Assembly: GCA_963575645.1 (NCBI GenBank)
Contig: OY754470.1
Location: 10,424,501-10,488,500, forward strand
Origin: Xanthostigma xanthostigma
Taxonomy: Eukaryota; Arthropoda; Insecta; Raphidioptera; Raphidiidae
Direction: 5' to 3'
Length of the DNA: 64,000 nt
The notes beneath the pieces were generated by a model. The model did no database searches. It worked only from the letters and a program-made list of their open reading frames with translations, and was not told the origin of the DNA. The translations under genes and the position numbers were made by a program. The stretch's first letter is position 1, and the number at the start of each line of letters is the position of its first letter. Positions 1 through 11,843 of this stretch are shown here, piece by piece.

Positions 1-1349
1 GTTGTAGATTTGAAAAAGAAAAACTTTCCCGGTTTTGCAGTTGAATAAATTCAAATAAGGCAGGTATCTACTGAACTTATAGAACACGGACTTTTAGAAA
101 AACTGTTCAGACATATTGACATAAGTCCAATAAAATATAAATACATACACTGATGCAACTATTTTTGTATTAACTATTACGAACTTTTTTGGGTTTCGTG
201 CGCAAGGATGGAATCCTATTCTGTTTGTCAAGTGATCTTTCTAGTTCCTAAACTATAAATGCTATACCACACTGAAATTGATATACAGTGAATTTAAAAT
301 GCAACACATTACATGAGTTTTGTGGATTTTGTAGCTACGGAAATCGCTAACGCATTACAAAAAATCGTTCCACATAAAATGCAACACAGGCCGGGCGCCT
401 AAGGGATGAATGGTTTCAGAAGCTACAAATAAACCTCGCATATATTCCCTCTTAAAATTGCTCTATAATATGTCAACTGAGTAGTAGTAATAATTTATTC
501 GTATCTCTCCGTTTTTTTTTTAAACTATAATAAAATAAAAAAGTTATGTTAATTAATAATTGGCCACCTATCGAATACACCGTGACGTCATTTTCCTGCA
601 GTCTACGTAGAAGCAGCAACCAGGCTAAGCACTCACCTACCAAAGTAAATTCGTTACTAAACTAAACGTAATAATAAGTACATTGTGCCTATTTTTTAAA
701 TGAGTTTCGTTCGGTGATGAATTCCACGCAAGTACAAGCACCCACATTTTTATCTATAGTGCTAATTCGGTTCTGAAAGTACTCTAAATATAGCACATTC
801 AGAAACCATGAGTTATTTACGTAGGGCTTCGTTCTGCTTCGTGATTGATGGTTTAATGTCAGCCTGTCTACGAGAACAGTGGCCTGTCATGTCTGATACA
901 CCTTCAACATCACATAACATTTGTATTATCTATACCTTAGAAGTAAATGGAATGGGAATATTTATTTGTTTGATAGTAATTGTACAAACATTAAAATAAT
1001 AATCAAAGTTAAGTGTGAAATTACATATGCCTTTAATAATCTAAATGATTACCATATTATTAGGCGAACCTCAGCGATTATGCCATTGTGTGTGAACTTA
1101 TCACAGCAACATTGGTAAATAAAAAACTAAAGTGTACTTGTAGTACGACAAATTGTTTTAACGTAAGTTTATTAAGTTTTAAAAAATGTTCCGTAAATTT
1201 AAGCAAAAAAAAAAAACAAAATTAAAAAAGTGCTAAGTTTACAATTTCAATACCTCGCACAAGCCCAGCACTAACTGCAATCAAGAAAATGTATTAAGAA
1301 AAAATGTAGAGCACTTGCGCTCATGCTAACAGAACACCGACGAGAAATA
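1..1349. other. Gene-free AT-rich stretch
   Basis: No exon, transposase remnant or RNA gene is recognisable here. The few open frames are under 70 codons, show no protein-like composition and lack splice context. Homopolymer A and T runs are common, for example near 1205-1235. Confidence 0.6.
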
Positions 1350-2111
1350 TACAGTGTGTCCCCGGATTGAGTTCACAATGGGTGAGATTGACCAAAAATT
1401 TTCGAATTGGAATTTCATATTTTCGGATTCCGCCCTGCTTGGTCTGAAAGTTATTTTTAGTTTACTTTCTTTTTTTTTAAATCAAGTAGGCCTTTACAGT
1501 TGAACAAGACCTCTTTTCGTTTCAGGTAAAGTACCTTTTCCGTTCATAGTACGCAAAAGTGTCACTGAGAAACGTTCACAATTAAAAATTATGGCGTTAT
1601 GCAAATTTTCAGAATGATCGGCCTACTTTGATAAAATCCGCTTTTGTTTTGTTTTGTTTGAAAAACAATCGCGTAGAGGAAGCCAAATAGACTAATTGGA
1701 GTTTAATTTATTTCTTTGATAAACTGTAAAAATTTTAATTTTAACATTTCTAATCACCCTGCTTTCTCATCTAAGATTTATCATATTGTAATCGTTAATA
1801 ATAAATATTTTCTACTTCTATTATCAAAGTAGGCCGATCATTCTGAAAATTTGCATAACGCCATAATTTTTAATTGTGAACAACTTTTCTTAGTCACACT
1901 TTTGCGTACTATGAACGGAAAAAGTACTTTACCTGAAACGAAAAGAGGTTTTGCTCAACTGTAAAGGCCTACTTGATTTAAAAAAATCGAAAGTAAAACT
2001 AAAAATAAGTTTTAGACCAAGCAGGGCGGAATCCCAAAATATGAAATTTCAATTCGAAAATTTTTGGTCAATCACACCTATTGTGAACTCAATCCGGGGA
2101 GACACTGTATA
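1350..2111. mobile_element. Foldback element with ~285-bp inverted arms
   Basis: The arm at 1350-1633 is repeated inverted at 1822-2111 with few mismatches. The outer ends read TACAGTGTGTCCCCGGATTG and its near-complement TCAATCCGGGGAGACACTGTA. The spacer is about 190 bp and AT-rich. There is no coding capacity. The CAGTGTGTCCC-like terminus resembles Tc1/mariner-type non-autonomous elements, but the superfamily is inference. The LRMDA intron element at 49234-50006 has a similar design and a CAGGGTGTCCC end. Confidence 0.85.
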
Positions 2112-2119
2112 AAAAAAAA

Positions 2120-2640
2120 TAAATTTCAAAATTCACAATTTTCGAAAAAAGTTATTTTTTTTTTGTGTTTTTATAGTATAAGGCCTAGATAAAAAACTTT
2201 CACTCATGAAATTATTTTGCAAAATTAATATGCACTAGTACGGACGCTTATAAATATTTTCGAAATTCAAAAATTTCTGAAAAAATAAACTTTTTTTGTA
2301 ATGTTTCGTTGGCACGCGGCCCAGATAAAAAACTTTTTTTCGTAAAGTTATTTTCTAAAATGATGTTTTACAGAAATACTACGAGCTCTTACAGAAATTT
2401 TCAATGTTTAAAATTTCGTAAAAAAGTCAACATTTTCTTAATGTTCCGTTGGCACACGGCCCAGATAAAGAACTTTTCCTTATGATGTTATTTTGTAAAA
2501 TGATTTTTACACAAGTACGGGGTTCTTTGAAATATTTTTAAAATTCAAAAATTTCGTAAAAAAGTCAAAATGTTCATGATGTTTCATTGGCACGCGGCCT
2601 AAGTAAGTAACTTTTCCTTTTTTAGTTATTTTTCACTCAT
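2120..2640. repeat. Tandem repeat, ~139-bp unit, about four copies
   Basis: The motif GGCACGCGGCCCAGATAAA and variants recur near 2181, 2319, 2459 and 2597, giving periods of 138, 140 and 138 bases. Each unit also carries an AAATTTCGTAAAAAAGTC-like segment. The array directly abuts the foldback at 1350-2111, so it may be part of a larger element. Confidence 0.8.
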
Positions 2641-3006
2641 TTCGAAACAGTAAGTCTTCTAGAATCTAGGACACGAATCACTGACAAAATGTAAAGACAA
2701 CAAAAATATTTTTTTACTTTCGAAGAAGAGGGCTGTGGAAAGATAAAAATATTTTTTTGTAAAATGAAAATTCGTCAACAAAGCTTGACATATCTATTTT
2801 TTACTATAAATGCCACTGTCCGTTATTCCGAGCCAGTATTTTTATAATATAATAGACAGTGAAGATCATGTAAAAGACATCAAGATTACAATGTTATTCA
2901 CAAATATATGAACGTCACAGGAATGTAATACTGCTGTCCAAAGCCAAAAAGGCCTTTGTCACATTTTATTCAAACGAGTTATGACAGAGGTAATCATTTT
3001 TCCTAA

Positions 3007-3543
3007 CATAAAAATTAAGTTCAAGAACTAAAACCCGACTACTGAAAAGTATTAAACAAGAAAATATTCTCATCTGAAGATAGCCGTGGTCGTATGCCAC
3101 CTCATATATTATATGGTTATATGGCTCTAGATGTATAGCGTGATGCACTTTACCCTAAAGCTTGTGATCGCTTACTATTGTTAAACTGTATTGTTTTGTT
3201 AAGGTAGGTGACATACGGCCAAGGCTATCCTCAGTTGATAATATTTTCTGGTTTCATACTTTTCAGTAGTCGGGTTTTAGTTTTTAAACTTAATTTTTCT
3301 ACAAATTATTTTTTTTTTTCAACTTATTTTTTATTTGTTTCCAATTTGCTCACCCTAGGACCAAAATTCAAAAATAAATGTAGTATATTTTACCCAGACC
3401 ATAATGACGAATCGATTGACACCTTATTTATCAAAATCGGATGAATAGTTTAGGCGCTACGGTGGAACATCCGTAAATACAAACAGATAGACTGCTATAC
3501 TTTATAACCCTTCCTTTTTGGCTGCGCCGCAGTCGGGTAAAAA
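3007..3543. mobile_element. Hairpin plus CCGACTGCGGC-type repeat (uninterrupted copy)
   Basis: Positions 3007-3301 form an imperfect hairpin whose arms contain CCCGACTACTGAAAAGTAT. Positions 3302-3543 continue into a tail that ends at TTGGCTGCGCCGCAGTCGGG. The same order of sequences, in reverse orientation, is found at 26741-28480, where it is split by a foldback insertion. Short open frames on both strands here are repeat translations, not genes. Confidence 0.75.
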
Positions 3544-4061
3544 ATAGATGTACCTCAGTGTGCTATATAAATCATTAATAAGTTAATGAAGTAATAAGTA
3601 ATACTATAGTCTAAAACGAAAAAAAATATTTATGCAACGTAACCTTCCACAATCGACGTGCTTTATTTTTTTAGTATTTGCGACCTCCTGATAACGAATC
3701 CGAGGACAAACCACGTTTTTTTTAATTTTGTCATGCGCTGTGTTCTCATCTAATTCTTGAGATTAATCCTTTTGACTTAGGACGGCAAAATAAGTCACCA
3801 ATACAAACGCAAACAAAAAAAAGTAATTCGTCTTGTGAGAATCATATACTATAGTGAAAAAGACAATATGTGTTCAAAATTCACATTGAGTAAAGCTTCT
3901 GCTTATGGGTGTATACATAATTTTATATTAAAATTCGCTATATATATTTCATCAAGTTGCTATGTTCATATTTTATGGCTATAAAGGTAAATCTTCGACG
4001 ATTTACAACAAAAATGTGTTTACATTTTCTTAAAACTGTCACAAAGTATCAATATACACTA

Positions 4062-4596
4062 TACAGGATGTAACAAAAAGGACCCCGCACAAGCCTTATG
4101 GGATTTGGTTCTCGGTTAAACTGATCGAAAATGGTTTTATTTTATAATTTAAATGTCACTAATAAAAAGTGTCCATGGGCGCATAACCTAAAAACTAGTA
4201 GATTTTTAGCTACAGAATATGTTCAGCGATATTTTAGATATAGGGATATCCATTGAATTCACAAACATGTTCCATGTTCAACTTTTGCGCTTGTTAGTCG
4301 AAAACTGAGTAATGTAGGAAGGTGTCACCCTGTATAAAATAATAATGTCATATTCGGATTCAGCGCACTCGAAAACATATTTCTAGAACTTACGATTTTT
4401 TTAAGATTTTGAATTCAATGGATATCCCTATATCAAAAATCTCGCTAAACATATCTATAGCTAAAAATCTCTTGGTTTTTAGGCTATGCGTCCATGGACA
4501 CTTTTTCTTAGTGACATTTAAACTATAAATTAAAAGCTTTTTGGATCAATTTAACTGAGAACCAAATTCCATAAGGTTTGCGCGGGGTCCTTTACA
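4062..4596. mobile_element. Foldback element, TACAGGATGTAACAAAAAGG family, copy 1
   Basis: The left arm from 4062 and the right arm ending near 4596 are inverted copies of about 200 bp, sharing GTCCATGGGCGCATAACC-like and TAGGGATATCCATTGAATTC segments. It is non-coding. A second, interrupted copy lies at 12670-13360, and comparing the two defines the insertion there. Confidence 0.85.
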
Positions 4597-5152
4597 CGCC
4601 AAAAAGAGAACTGAATCGACTTGACTGATAAACGAAGGTCCGCACAGTACATCTGATCTGTCGTGTATCAATCGTAAAATAGTAGTTATGCACTAGATAC
4701 GTAGCATAGGTACATGCTATTAAAATTTTTGTATTGTAAACATATCACGTTTTATAAAAGGTTTTTAATACTATAGATATGTACTCAAAGAAGTGGCAAT
4801 AAGGCAACGAAGCATGGTGCATAATGATTGTATAACATATTATAACCGACAACAAATAAAGAATCTGCCAATTCTGATGCAAACAATGTCTGCCAGCTTA
4901 CTGTCGTCGAATAAAAATAAAATAAACAGAAATATTGTTGAAGTTTTTGGATATATCCATCGAATAAATAAATATAGGAACAGGTATTATCTACTTTATT
5001 TCGGAGTAAAATCTGTCATAAAATTGGCAATACTTATTTATAAGCAAACATTACGCGGCAAAATTATGTTTAAAAGAAAAGCACAGTACAACTTCACAAA
5101 CTCAGACACATCGGATACGAACATAGATTTTGATTTCAAGCAGCTTTTCTAA

Positions 5153-6192
5153 ATAAGTTTTTGACGTATCTGTCACCAAAAAGCTACTATCTTGGGAAAA
5201 ATGAAAAATCATAATTGACGGAGGATTTTAAAATTTGGCATAGGAACCTAGATATTAATCCTAAACAACTTTTTGTACATAAAATTTACTCCAGAGAAAA
5301 ATATTTTTTTTGAAAATGTTGTTTTCTCAAAACCGAAATTATGTTAGCAATTAGTCTTTAGCGGAGCAGGGCTGAAATTCAAAAAATAAAAATATAAATC
5401 TAGAATTTTTGACATTTTACAAGAGTCGTTTCACCTACCCGGTGACACACTATACTGGGTATTTTGTTTTTAAACTTTGGACGTTTTCCTTTAAAAAATA
5501 ACGGGTTGAATAAAAAAAAAGTTCGAATAAAAGCTGTTGGGTTTCGAGAGGAAAATCACCACTTTACCTCTTAGCAGGGGGAGGGGGTGGCCTTTGTTTT
5601 TTAAATGCGAACCTGCATTTTTTATGGTCGAATAAAAATAAACATTTTTTGTCTAAACTTTACTTCAATTCGGCTCGTAGTTTTTTACCAAAACGCTCAT
5701 TTAAAAAAATCATTATTAGCGACTTGCAAAAACATAAGCTATTAGCTAAATTTAAATACATTTCGGACAAAATATATTCATTTACACATAAAAAAAATTC
5801 GATGATAAAAAACACCCAAAGTTTTGAAAAAAAACACCCGGTATAAGCGTCGCGTTGAATAAAATGAGTTGAAACAAGCTAGCCATAAAGCATAATATGA
5901 AGTTCCTGCCTTTTTGTATTCGTTAAGAATCATCCAATTTTAACACACATGTGTGGAGGACACCATAATCATTCGGGTTGGACAAAAACGCTTTAGATAT
6001 GTGACTGAGGTCAAGCTTACAAGAAATATATTGGCACATATTTATATCCGGTATATGAAAGAACCTTTCAGATTGATTTATAGTTCGACACGAGAAACGT
6101 AAACTTTTTCTCGAAGGACACAAACAATGATTATATTTTATATAACAGCTGCAGAATTTCGTAACTGAATTAAAATTGATGATTTCACAATT
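5153..6192. other. Gene-free stretch with repeat debris
   Basis: No gene is recognisable. A GC-richer patch near 5572-5593 (AGCAGGGGGAGGGGGTGG) and nearby AAAACACCC-type runs look like old repeat sequence. A minus-strand open frame at 5923-6231 has no recognisable domain and runs into the inverted repeat of the next element. Confidence 0.5.
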
Positions 6193-6315
6193 TAGTACTA
6201 ACAGACGCTCGAACTTGGTCCGGTCCGACAACGGACATGGTACGGCGGATCAAGTCCGCTGCTTGCAACAGACGACCGGATCTGTCAGTCTCCTTGTGTA
6301 CACAGTTACGTAATC

Positions 6316-6636
6316 ATGCCTATGATTAAGCGCGCGAAAATTGCGATTGTTCTAGCAGCAACGTTAATGCCGCCACAAACAACAAGGAAGAAAAGAAAGG
6401 AGTGGGCAAAATTCTATTTGAAAGATCGCGATGAATTTAGTCATATGAAGTTAATAAAATCGCTTGATAGCGAAGATCATATTTTAAATAACACTCCTGA
6501 AGAATTTCTAGAGCGTTGTTACGCGCTTCTCTGTTACAATATAACTTATCTGATAGATCCCACAAACATGAGAAATCTTTTTATAATACCAATACTCCAC
6601 CAAGAACTTCGCGTTCTGTCAAAATTTCTGTCATGT
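6316..6636 (+). pseudogene. HARBI1-like (PIF/Harbinger) transposase, N-terminal remnant
   Basis: An ATG-initiated frame encodes about 107 residues. Its order of features resembles the N-terminal part of insect HARBI1-like proteins: a basic KKRKEWAKFYLKDRDEFSH segment (family members typically have a W…WL..R..fSH pattern), an acidic linker, TPEEFLERCYALL, then IDPTNMRN and a degenerate helix containing LRVLSKFLS (usually LR.LS.FL.TG). The frame then runs into a hAT-type insertion at 6645 and never reaches the DDE nuclease core, so it cannot make an active enzyme. The position just inside a terminal inverted repeat fits a transposase start. The family call is from motif memory and moderately secure. 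It is the only stretch in this part of the window with clear protein-like composition. Confidence 0.6.
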
Positions 6637-6644
6637 TGCACAAC

Positions 6645-7021
6645 CAGGGCCGTATTTAGGGGAGGGCAACTGGGGCTACAGCCCCGGGGCCACCACAAAA
6701 GAGGGACCCCCACAATAGAGACTTTGGAAAAAAAATTCAAATTTCCTGAGCATTGAAAGTGATTTACTTCGGGAACTGGATTTCAGCTCGGAAAGTTCTG
6801 TTCGTTAATGCATAAATTTAATTTTTAGATAATTCTTGTTTCTGATTATATTTATATGTTTGTTAAATAATAAAAGAATCTATACTTGGTTTCACAATAA
6901 ATTATTTATTGGAAAAATCGACTGAAAAAAATTGTTCATTTTATTTGGAAAATAATTTGGGGCCAGGGGGCCTCCACTCCTTTGTTGCCCCGAGGCCTCC
7001 AGACCTCTAAATCCGGCATTG
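6645..7021. mobile_element. hAT-type non-autonomous element with 8-bp target duplication
   Basis: The ends are CAGGGCCGTATTTAGGG (left) and CTCTAAATCCGGCATTG (right), inverted copies of each other with four differences. The element is flanked by the perfect 8-bp direct repeat TGCACAAC (6637-6644 and 7022-7029). An 8-bp duplication with CA.G-type ends is the hAT signature. The interior includes G/C-rich runs (CCCCGGGGCC) and no transposase. It interrupts the HARBI1-like frame, so it inserted after the PIF-like element. Confidence 0.85.
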
Positions 7022-7875
7022 TGCACAACGTTTTGAATTACAATGACGTCGTTATACGGTTATATGTATCAAGTCCGTCGTACTGCTCTACACACGCTCG
7101 GATATTGTACCGGACCGGACCAAGTACGACGTGCATCCCATCGAACCGGGCGGACACGCAGACTACTCTACAGACGTACAGATTTGGTACGGAGCGGACC
7201 AGATCCGCTGTCCGCTTCGAACCAAGTTCGACCGTCTGTTAGTACTATAATACAGAATCATTTATGTAACAGCCTGTTAACAGTATCTAATTGAGAACCA
7301 ACGCAATCCGTCCAAAATTGCGATTCGTAGAGCTCGGACGTACGTACAGACCAACCTACAACTGCTGTTCGATTTTCAATTACAATTTTAGGAGTAATAT
7401 GAACTCGAAACAATCTAAAAAATGTTCCGTTATATAGAACAGAATCTTCCCTTTCAAAAAGCTACAATTTGAATAGATTAACCTAAATATAACTTATCTA
7501 CTAGTTTCACCCGGGTGCAAAAGAACGAATGGGGAAGGAAGGGACATGAGCACGCACATTCATCTAAGTTTACCGAGATGAATGTTGTGCCCAAACTTTA
7601 TAATGATCGGAGTTACCGTTCAAAAGTTTTTGTCGTTAAAAAGCAGTATTTATACTTTTTTAAGTAATAAATTTTTGTTAATATAATAAATATTTAATTG
7701 AAAACACTGTAGGAAAATTATTTTTATATATAGGTACCTATAGTTGTAACAGTTTTCAAATGAGCTATTAATTAGATTTATTTAATTTTAATTAGTCGTA
7801 ATAAAATTTTCAAAAATTGAAACCTAAGCCTTAAAAGAAAGCAATATAGAAAATAAAAAAAAATAAAAATATATT

Positions 7876-7947
7876 CGCCGACGTGGGGCTTGAACCCAAG
7901 ACCCTGGCATTAAGAGTCTTACGCTCTACCGACTGAGCTATCCGGTC
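7876..7947 (-). repeat. tRNA-Lys-like sequence, degenerate (SINE head or tRNA pseudogene)
   Basis: Read on the minus strand it has an A box TAGCTCAGTCGG, an anticodon loop with CTT, and a B box GGTTCAAGCCC. The acceptor stem does not close and the T stem has a mismatch, so it is unlikely to be a working tRNA gene. Another Lys-like copy at 48178-48250 shares the upstream leader GTTCACAA, suggesting both derive from one SINE family. Confidence 0.6.
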
Positions 7948-8090
7948 TTGTGAACGTCGGGCGCTAATATTGCAATATGTAGTTAAGGCATTTCACCTGA
8001 TAATATTTGTCGGACGGACTAATTTTGAGATACATCTTGCAACATTTTTTATTGATATTCCGCTCCAATTTGTCGTAGCCTATAGCATTC

Positions 8091-8212
8091 CTCGATAAAT
8101 GGGCTATCCAACAAAAAAAATTTTTTTCAATTCGAACCAGTAGTTTCTGAGATTAGCGCGTTCAACCAAACAAACAAACAAACTCTTCAGCTTTATATAT
8201 TAGTATAGATTG
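8091..8212. repeat. Lepidopteran-type retroelement 3' tail
   Basis: The series GGGCTATCCAAC, CAGTAGTTTCTGAGATTAGC, GCGTTCAACCAAACAAACAA and CTCTTCAGCTTTATATATTA is a tail I recognise from many butterfly and moth repeats. A diverged version is at about 9325-9422. No coding sequence is attached. Confidence 0.55.
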
Positions 8213-8824
8213 TATGAATAAAACCCAGCTCCGATGCGCAAAGCGATAATAGAGCACATACCTACCGCTAGCTCTGTAGCGATATGTGCAATTTCGCACC
8301 GCGGCTGCCTTTATTGACAAAAAAGAAACGTAAAAACTATTTCTTATAATAATATTCATGTATGCATCTGTCCATATAAACATATAGGTGTCATTCAAAA
8401 TAAATGTGGAAATATGAAAGGATATGCGTTGGTTATTTCCTTTTTGTTATCACACACAATCTGTTCTGTGTTCGCCATATAAATACATAGTTTCCGCAAA
8501 ACGTTTTGTACTCCAGGGATTTATATACTAGACATTGTAGTATGTACTGAACTATATAGTAGGGTCGTCTAACTCAGGGGTTGTGTAAAGAGAGGAAGCA
8601 CTTCATAGGAATGAGAAATAAATATCTATAGCTTGTTTCTACAGGCCAGGCTATCCGCGGATAGTGTTTCAGAATTCATAAACTTACTGCGGAATTTTTG
8701 GAACTACCATTTTATTTTATTTTTTTAATGTGTATTTAATCATTTGACTTTAGACTAGCCGGCCGGTCCGGCTTCGCCCGGATTTTTAGATAGCCAATTA
8801 AGAAAACGCATTGAATTATTTCAT

Positions 8825-8880
8825 TTCAGCGAACTGTTTTTTGTGGATGTTTTTGCATTTACAAAAAACAGTTCGCTGAA
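8825..8880. repeat. Perfect 20-bp stem-loop
   Basis: TTCAGCGAACTGTTTTTTGT is followed by a 16-base loop and its exact reverse complement. It lies just upstream of the MITE at 8892, inside an older repeat that starts near 8752 with CTAGCCGGCCGGTCCGGC. The function is unknown. It is probably a small inverted-repeat insertion. Confidence 0.7.
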
Positions 8881-8891
8881 GCATAACTGGT

Positions 8892-9189
8892 ATAATACGC
8901 GCCACGAATCTAAAAGGAAGTTAGATGCGAATGCGGGCTTTCGCTTGTACAGTCTGTTGCAAAACTACAAACTAGCAACTCAACAAAACTAAAATTGCAA
9001 TAACAACTTGACAATAGCATACTCGACTGTACTTTAAAGCAGGAAAGCGATCACGGTCAATCACTGACGTGCGCACGTTCCATGCAGGTAGCTAGGAGGT
9101 GGTGGGAGTATCAACGGCTTTAAAATGTGCCTTTGTGACGCTATTTGTGGCCAACTTCTGAACCTCTTAGATCCGTGGCGCGTACTATA
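8892..9189. mobile_element. MITE with TACGCGCCACGAATCT ends, copy A
   Basis: The terminal inverted repeats are about 25 bp: ATACGCGCCACGAATCTAAA at the left and TTAGATCCGTGGCGCGTA at the right. The 298-bp body matches copy B at 14854-15179 along its whole length, including GTACAGTCTGTTG and GTAGCTAGGAGGTGGTGGGA. It is non-coding. Flanking TA suggests a TA target, though this is not certain. Confidence 0.85.
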
Positions 9190-10335
9190 CATGGTACCTC
9201 ACTGACCTCGGCCCTTCTCGGTAATGTTCGGTTTTCGCATACGGCTAATCAGTCCCCGACTCAATGCGCTGTTGCCGTTCTTCAGGATCATAGAATGAAG
9301 TTATATAACCTAGAATCTTCCTGAATAAACGAGCTATCTAATGCAAATCGGATTAGTATTTCCAGTGATTATAGCGTATTCAAACAAACAAACTCCCCAG
9401 CCATAATTTAGTGGGGTAGATGTGAGATGTCAGATTTTATAATTCATTAATTAATATGTTTTTATAGTAATACCATGGCCTTGTGATTTATTTTTTGTAA
9501 CACCAACCTAATAATGATAAATCCCAGTCAAGGTGGTCAATTAATTTTTTGAAATAATAATAATAACGATTCAAACATTTGAAAATGATAAATAACCCTG
9601 ATGTTTTTTAAAAACCTGTCAGTGAATACACAAATTAAAATCTGACCACCATATTATTTAAAGTTTTCACGCTCCTGATTTGTGTTATTTAAGTCAAACT
9701 TTATACTTTAACTCGTGTTGGCTTATTCTATGTAAAACTTGAATGCGTAAATTCAACGAATCCAGAGAAAAAATGATAACGTATATATTTGTATTTTTAA
9801 ATCCAGCTTACCTCCTAAAATCTCACTTTCTAATGCATTGTAGATTCATCCCCTTCAAATTTCCTTTATCGTTAGATGGAAGAAACGATTTATATTTCAC
9901 TCGTATTCTTTTTTAAGGAGGTTGATGCGTTACAGTCCCAATGAAATCTGATCTTTTTCAGAATAAATTTTTACAAAAGGTTATAAATCAATGATACCAA
10001 TAAATTATTGTCATAAAGGCATAAATAAATCATTTTTTTATTATTAATTAATTATTTTAGTATTTTACTTAATGGACTAACTTTGGAATTTTTTGTACAA
10101 AGTTAAGTTAGGAAAACTAAATTTATGTAAATATCTGTATTTTACATATTTTTTGCAGTAAATAATTGAAAAAATAAATTAGAAGTAATGAAAATTAAAA
10201 TTAAATCATTTAAAAGTTCAAAATTCAGTTAAAATTGTTATAATTGTCAAGAATAAAATTCCATAATCAAATCTTTGATTAACGTCTGAATAGAATTCTT
10301 CAAATAAATAAAAATTGTCGACCAATTTTTTTCAG
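9190..10335. other. Gene-free stretch
   Basis: Apart from a repeat tail at about 9325-9422 (AAACAAACAAACTCCCCAGC), only AT-rich unique-looking sequence is present, with no supported exon. Confidence 0.55.
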
Positions 10336-10440
10336 ACTATGGAGGCATAAGGTAAACATTGATTAAGAAAGACATGATGAAGGTTAGGTTAGCCTTCATC
10401 ATGCTTTTCTAAATCAATGTTTACCTTATGCCTCCATAGT
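10336..10440. repeat. 105-bp hairpin
   Basis: ACTATGGAGGCATAAGGTAA begins an arm of about 46 bases that pairs with 10392-10440 with about four mismatches around a GGTTAGGTTAG loop. It could be a small MITE or a small-RNA-producing hairpin. Sequence alone cannot separate these. Confidence 0.75.
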
Positions 10441-11357
10441 TTACCTGTCAAAAAACCCCCTTAGGACACCAGAGGTCTCACCATTCCTTTGGGTTCCGAA
10501 TTGACCTGTTAGAAAGAAAACTATTATTAATTTGAGGTTAAACGTTGCCAAACGTATTTTTTCATTGACTGAGCAACGTAGGCGACACTTTGCGTTTAGA
10601 AGTAGGAATTAAAAACTTGTATAATATACGTGGGTAAAGAACGAAAAAAAAGGTGGTGAACATTCAGGAGTCCCACTGTACTAGACTTGCATGACCTGAG
10701 CAACTCGGGCGACCCGTAATGAAGCGCGATCAGAGCAACATGTTACTAATGTCGCCTGCAAGTATGAAGACGTTTAAAGTAGATATCAGTCAACTTTACA
10801 TCCGGTATAATCGTACGAAAAGAAAAAGGAAACGATTTTCTTTATACCGCTTCCATAATTTTCGAACAAGTATCATAATGAAAGAAAGGCCGAAAAATGT
10901 TCTTAGAAATACCTAATTTATTCAAAATTAATTCGTCGTAAAGAAATTTTTGTGTAATGTTTTTCAGCTACTGAACATACATCAAAAACTGCAAATTTCA
11001 ATTTATAAATGTACAATTTAATTTACAATTAATTACATGTTTATTTGTAATTTTACTAATTAAAATTTAATTCGAGTATACTGTTCATATAATAATAATT
11101 AATTGATGCATGAATATCGCACCAAAGTAGCATTTCAAATATATTCGAAGAATAAAATTTTACACTAGTACCATAAAAACATGTTTTTAAAAAATAGACA
11201 AGCAGCCGTCGCAGTCGACTGAAATAAAAATATTTTAGAAAGACAGTTCATGGTTAGAAATCCACTTCGTATTCTAAATGTTTTCTTTCGATATTACAAT
11301 TGGCCTTTCGTATAGATTATTGCTTACATCTTCAGGACCTAATGACAAATATAAAAA
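10441..11357. other. Gene-free stretch
   Basis: A 65-codon frame at 10719-10916 is rich in Lys and Arg with no recognisable motif and no flanking splice sites that I trust. The rest is AT-rich without structure. Confidence 0.5.
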
Positions 11358-11843
11358 AATAGTGTAAACTCTATACAGCGACACTCAAGGGACTGTGCAC
11401 TTTGTGGCGTTATTGAGAGTTGTCGTTAAACGAAAATGAGAAATAATCCATTAATATTTTTTTACTACAGTATGTATTTTCTCATAATATATAAAATTTA
11501 CAACTGACCAACAGACAGTTTGAGGGCAACTAAGAATACGATACCCTATCGATGAGTAGCTGAGCTATACATATGAAAGATAATCCCAACAAAAAAAGAA
11601 CGAATTCCTTAGAATCTTCAGTGCGCATGATGCCGACAACAAAGCAACAAAATAACAAGCAAGTACTTTTTATTGCTTAATGATGACGTGTTGTTGTCGA
11701 TATTTATAGTGAGTATGTCATTATTTAAAGTGTATCATTGTATGAGCAACAAGGTAAACCAACTAGAGTTGAGTAATTTTGACGTTTTAAGAAGTTTGTC
11801 GTTATATCGAGCGACGTTAAATGGAGTTTACACTGTAGTTTAA
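11358..11843. mobile_element. Pogo/Tigger-like non-autonomous element
   Basis: The left end AGTGTAAACTCTATACAGCG and the right end GGAGTTTACACT are inverted copies. Inside each end are the GTTAAACGAAAATGAG- and GTCGTTATATCGAG-type motifs seen in pogo/Tigger-derived MITEs, which I know from the family. No transposase is present. It is related to 19740-20240. Confidence 0.65.

Larger units (their letters stand above)
6193..7247 (+). mobile_element. Decayed PIF/Harbinger-like element with terminal inverted repeats
   Basis: The left end TAGTACTAACAGACGCTCGA at 6193 is matched inverted at the right end (…TCGACCGTCTGTTAGTACTA, ending 7247), with about one mismatch in the first 20 bases and looser similarity beyond. 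Subterminal sequence on both sides is rich in GGTCCGGTCCG-type motifs. Just inside the left end is the start of a HARBI1-like transposase frame. The central and 3' transposase is missing, and a hAT-type element has been inserted. The exact target duplication is unclear because the ends are palindromic around GTAC. Confidence 0.75.

Noticed and set aside
2966-3444. Frames on both strands with FSSRVLV
   Set aside because: The same peptide appears from both strands because the region is a hairpin repeat, present again at 28217-28480.
4793-5152. 119-codon frame on the + strand
   Set aside because: It begins at GTG. The first ATG is seven codons in, the composition is Lys/Asn/Ile-rich as expected from AT-rich DNA, and I recognise no motif or splice context. 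It could be an exon of an unknown gene, but nothing supports it.
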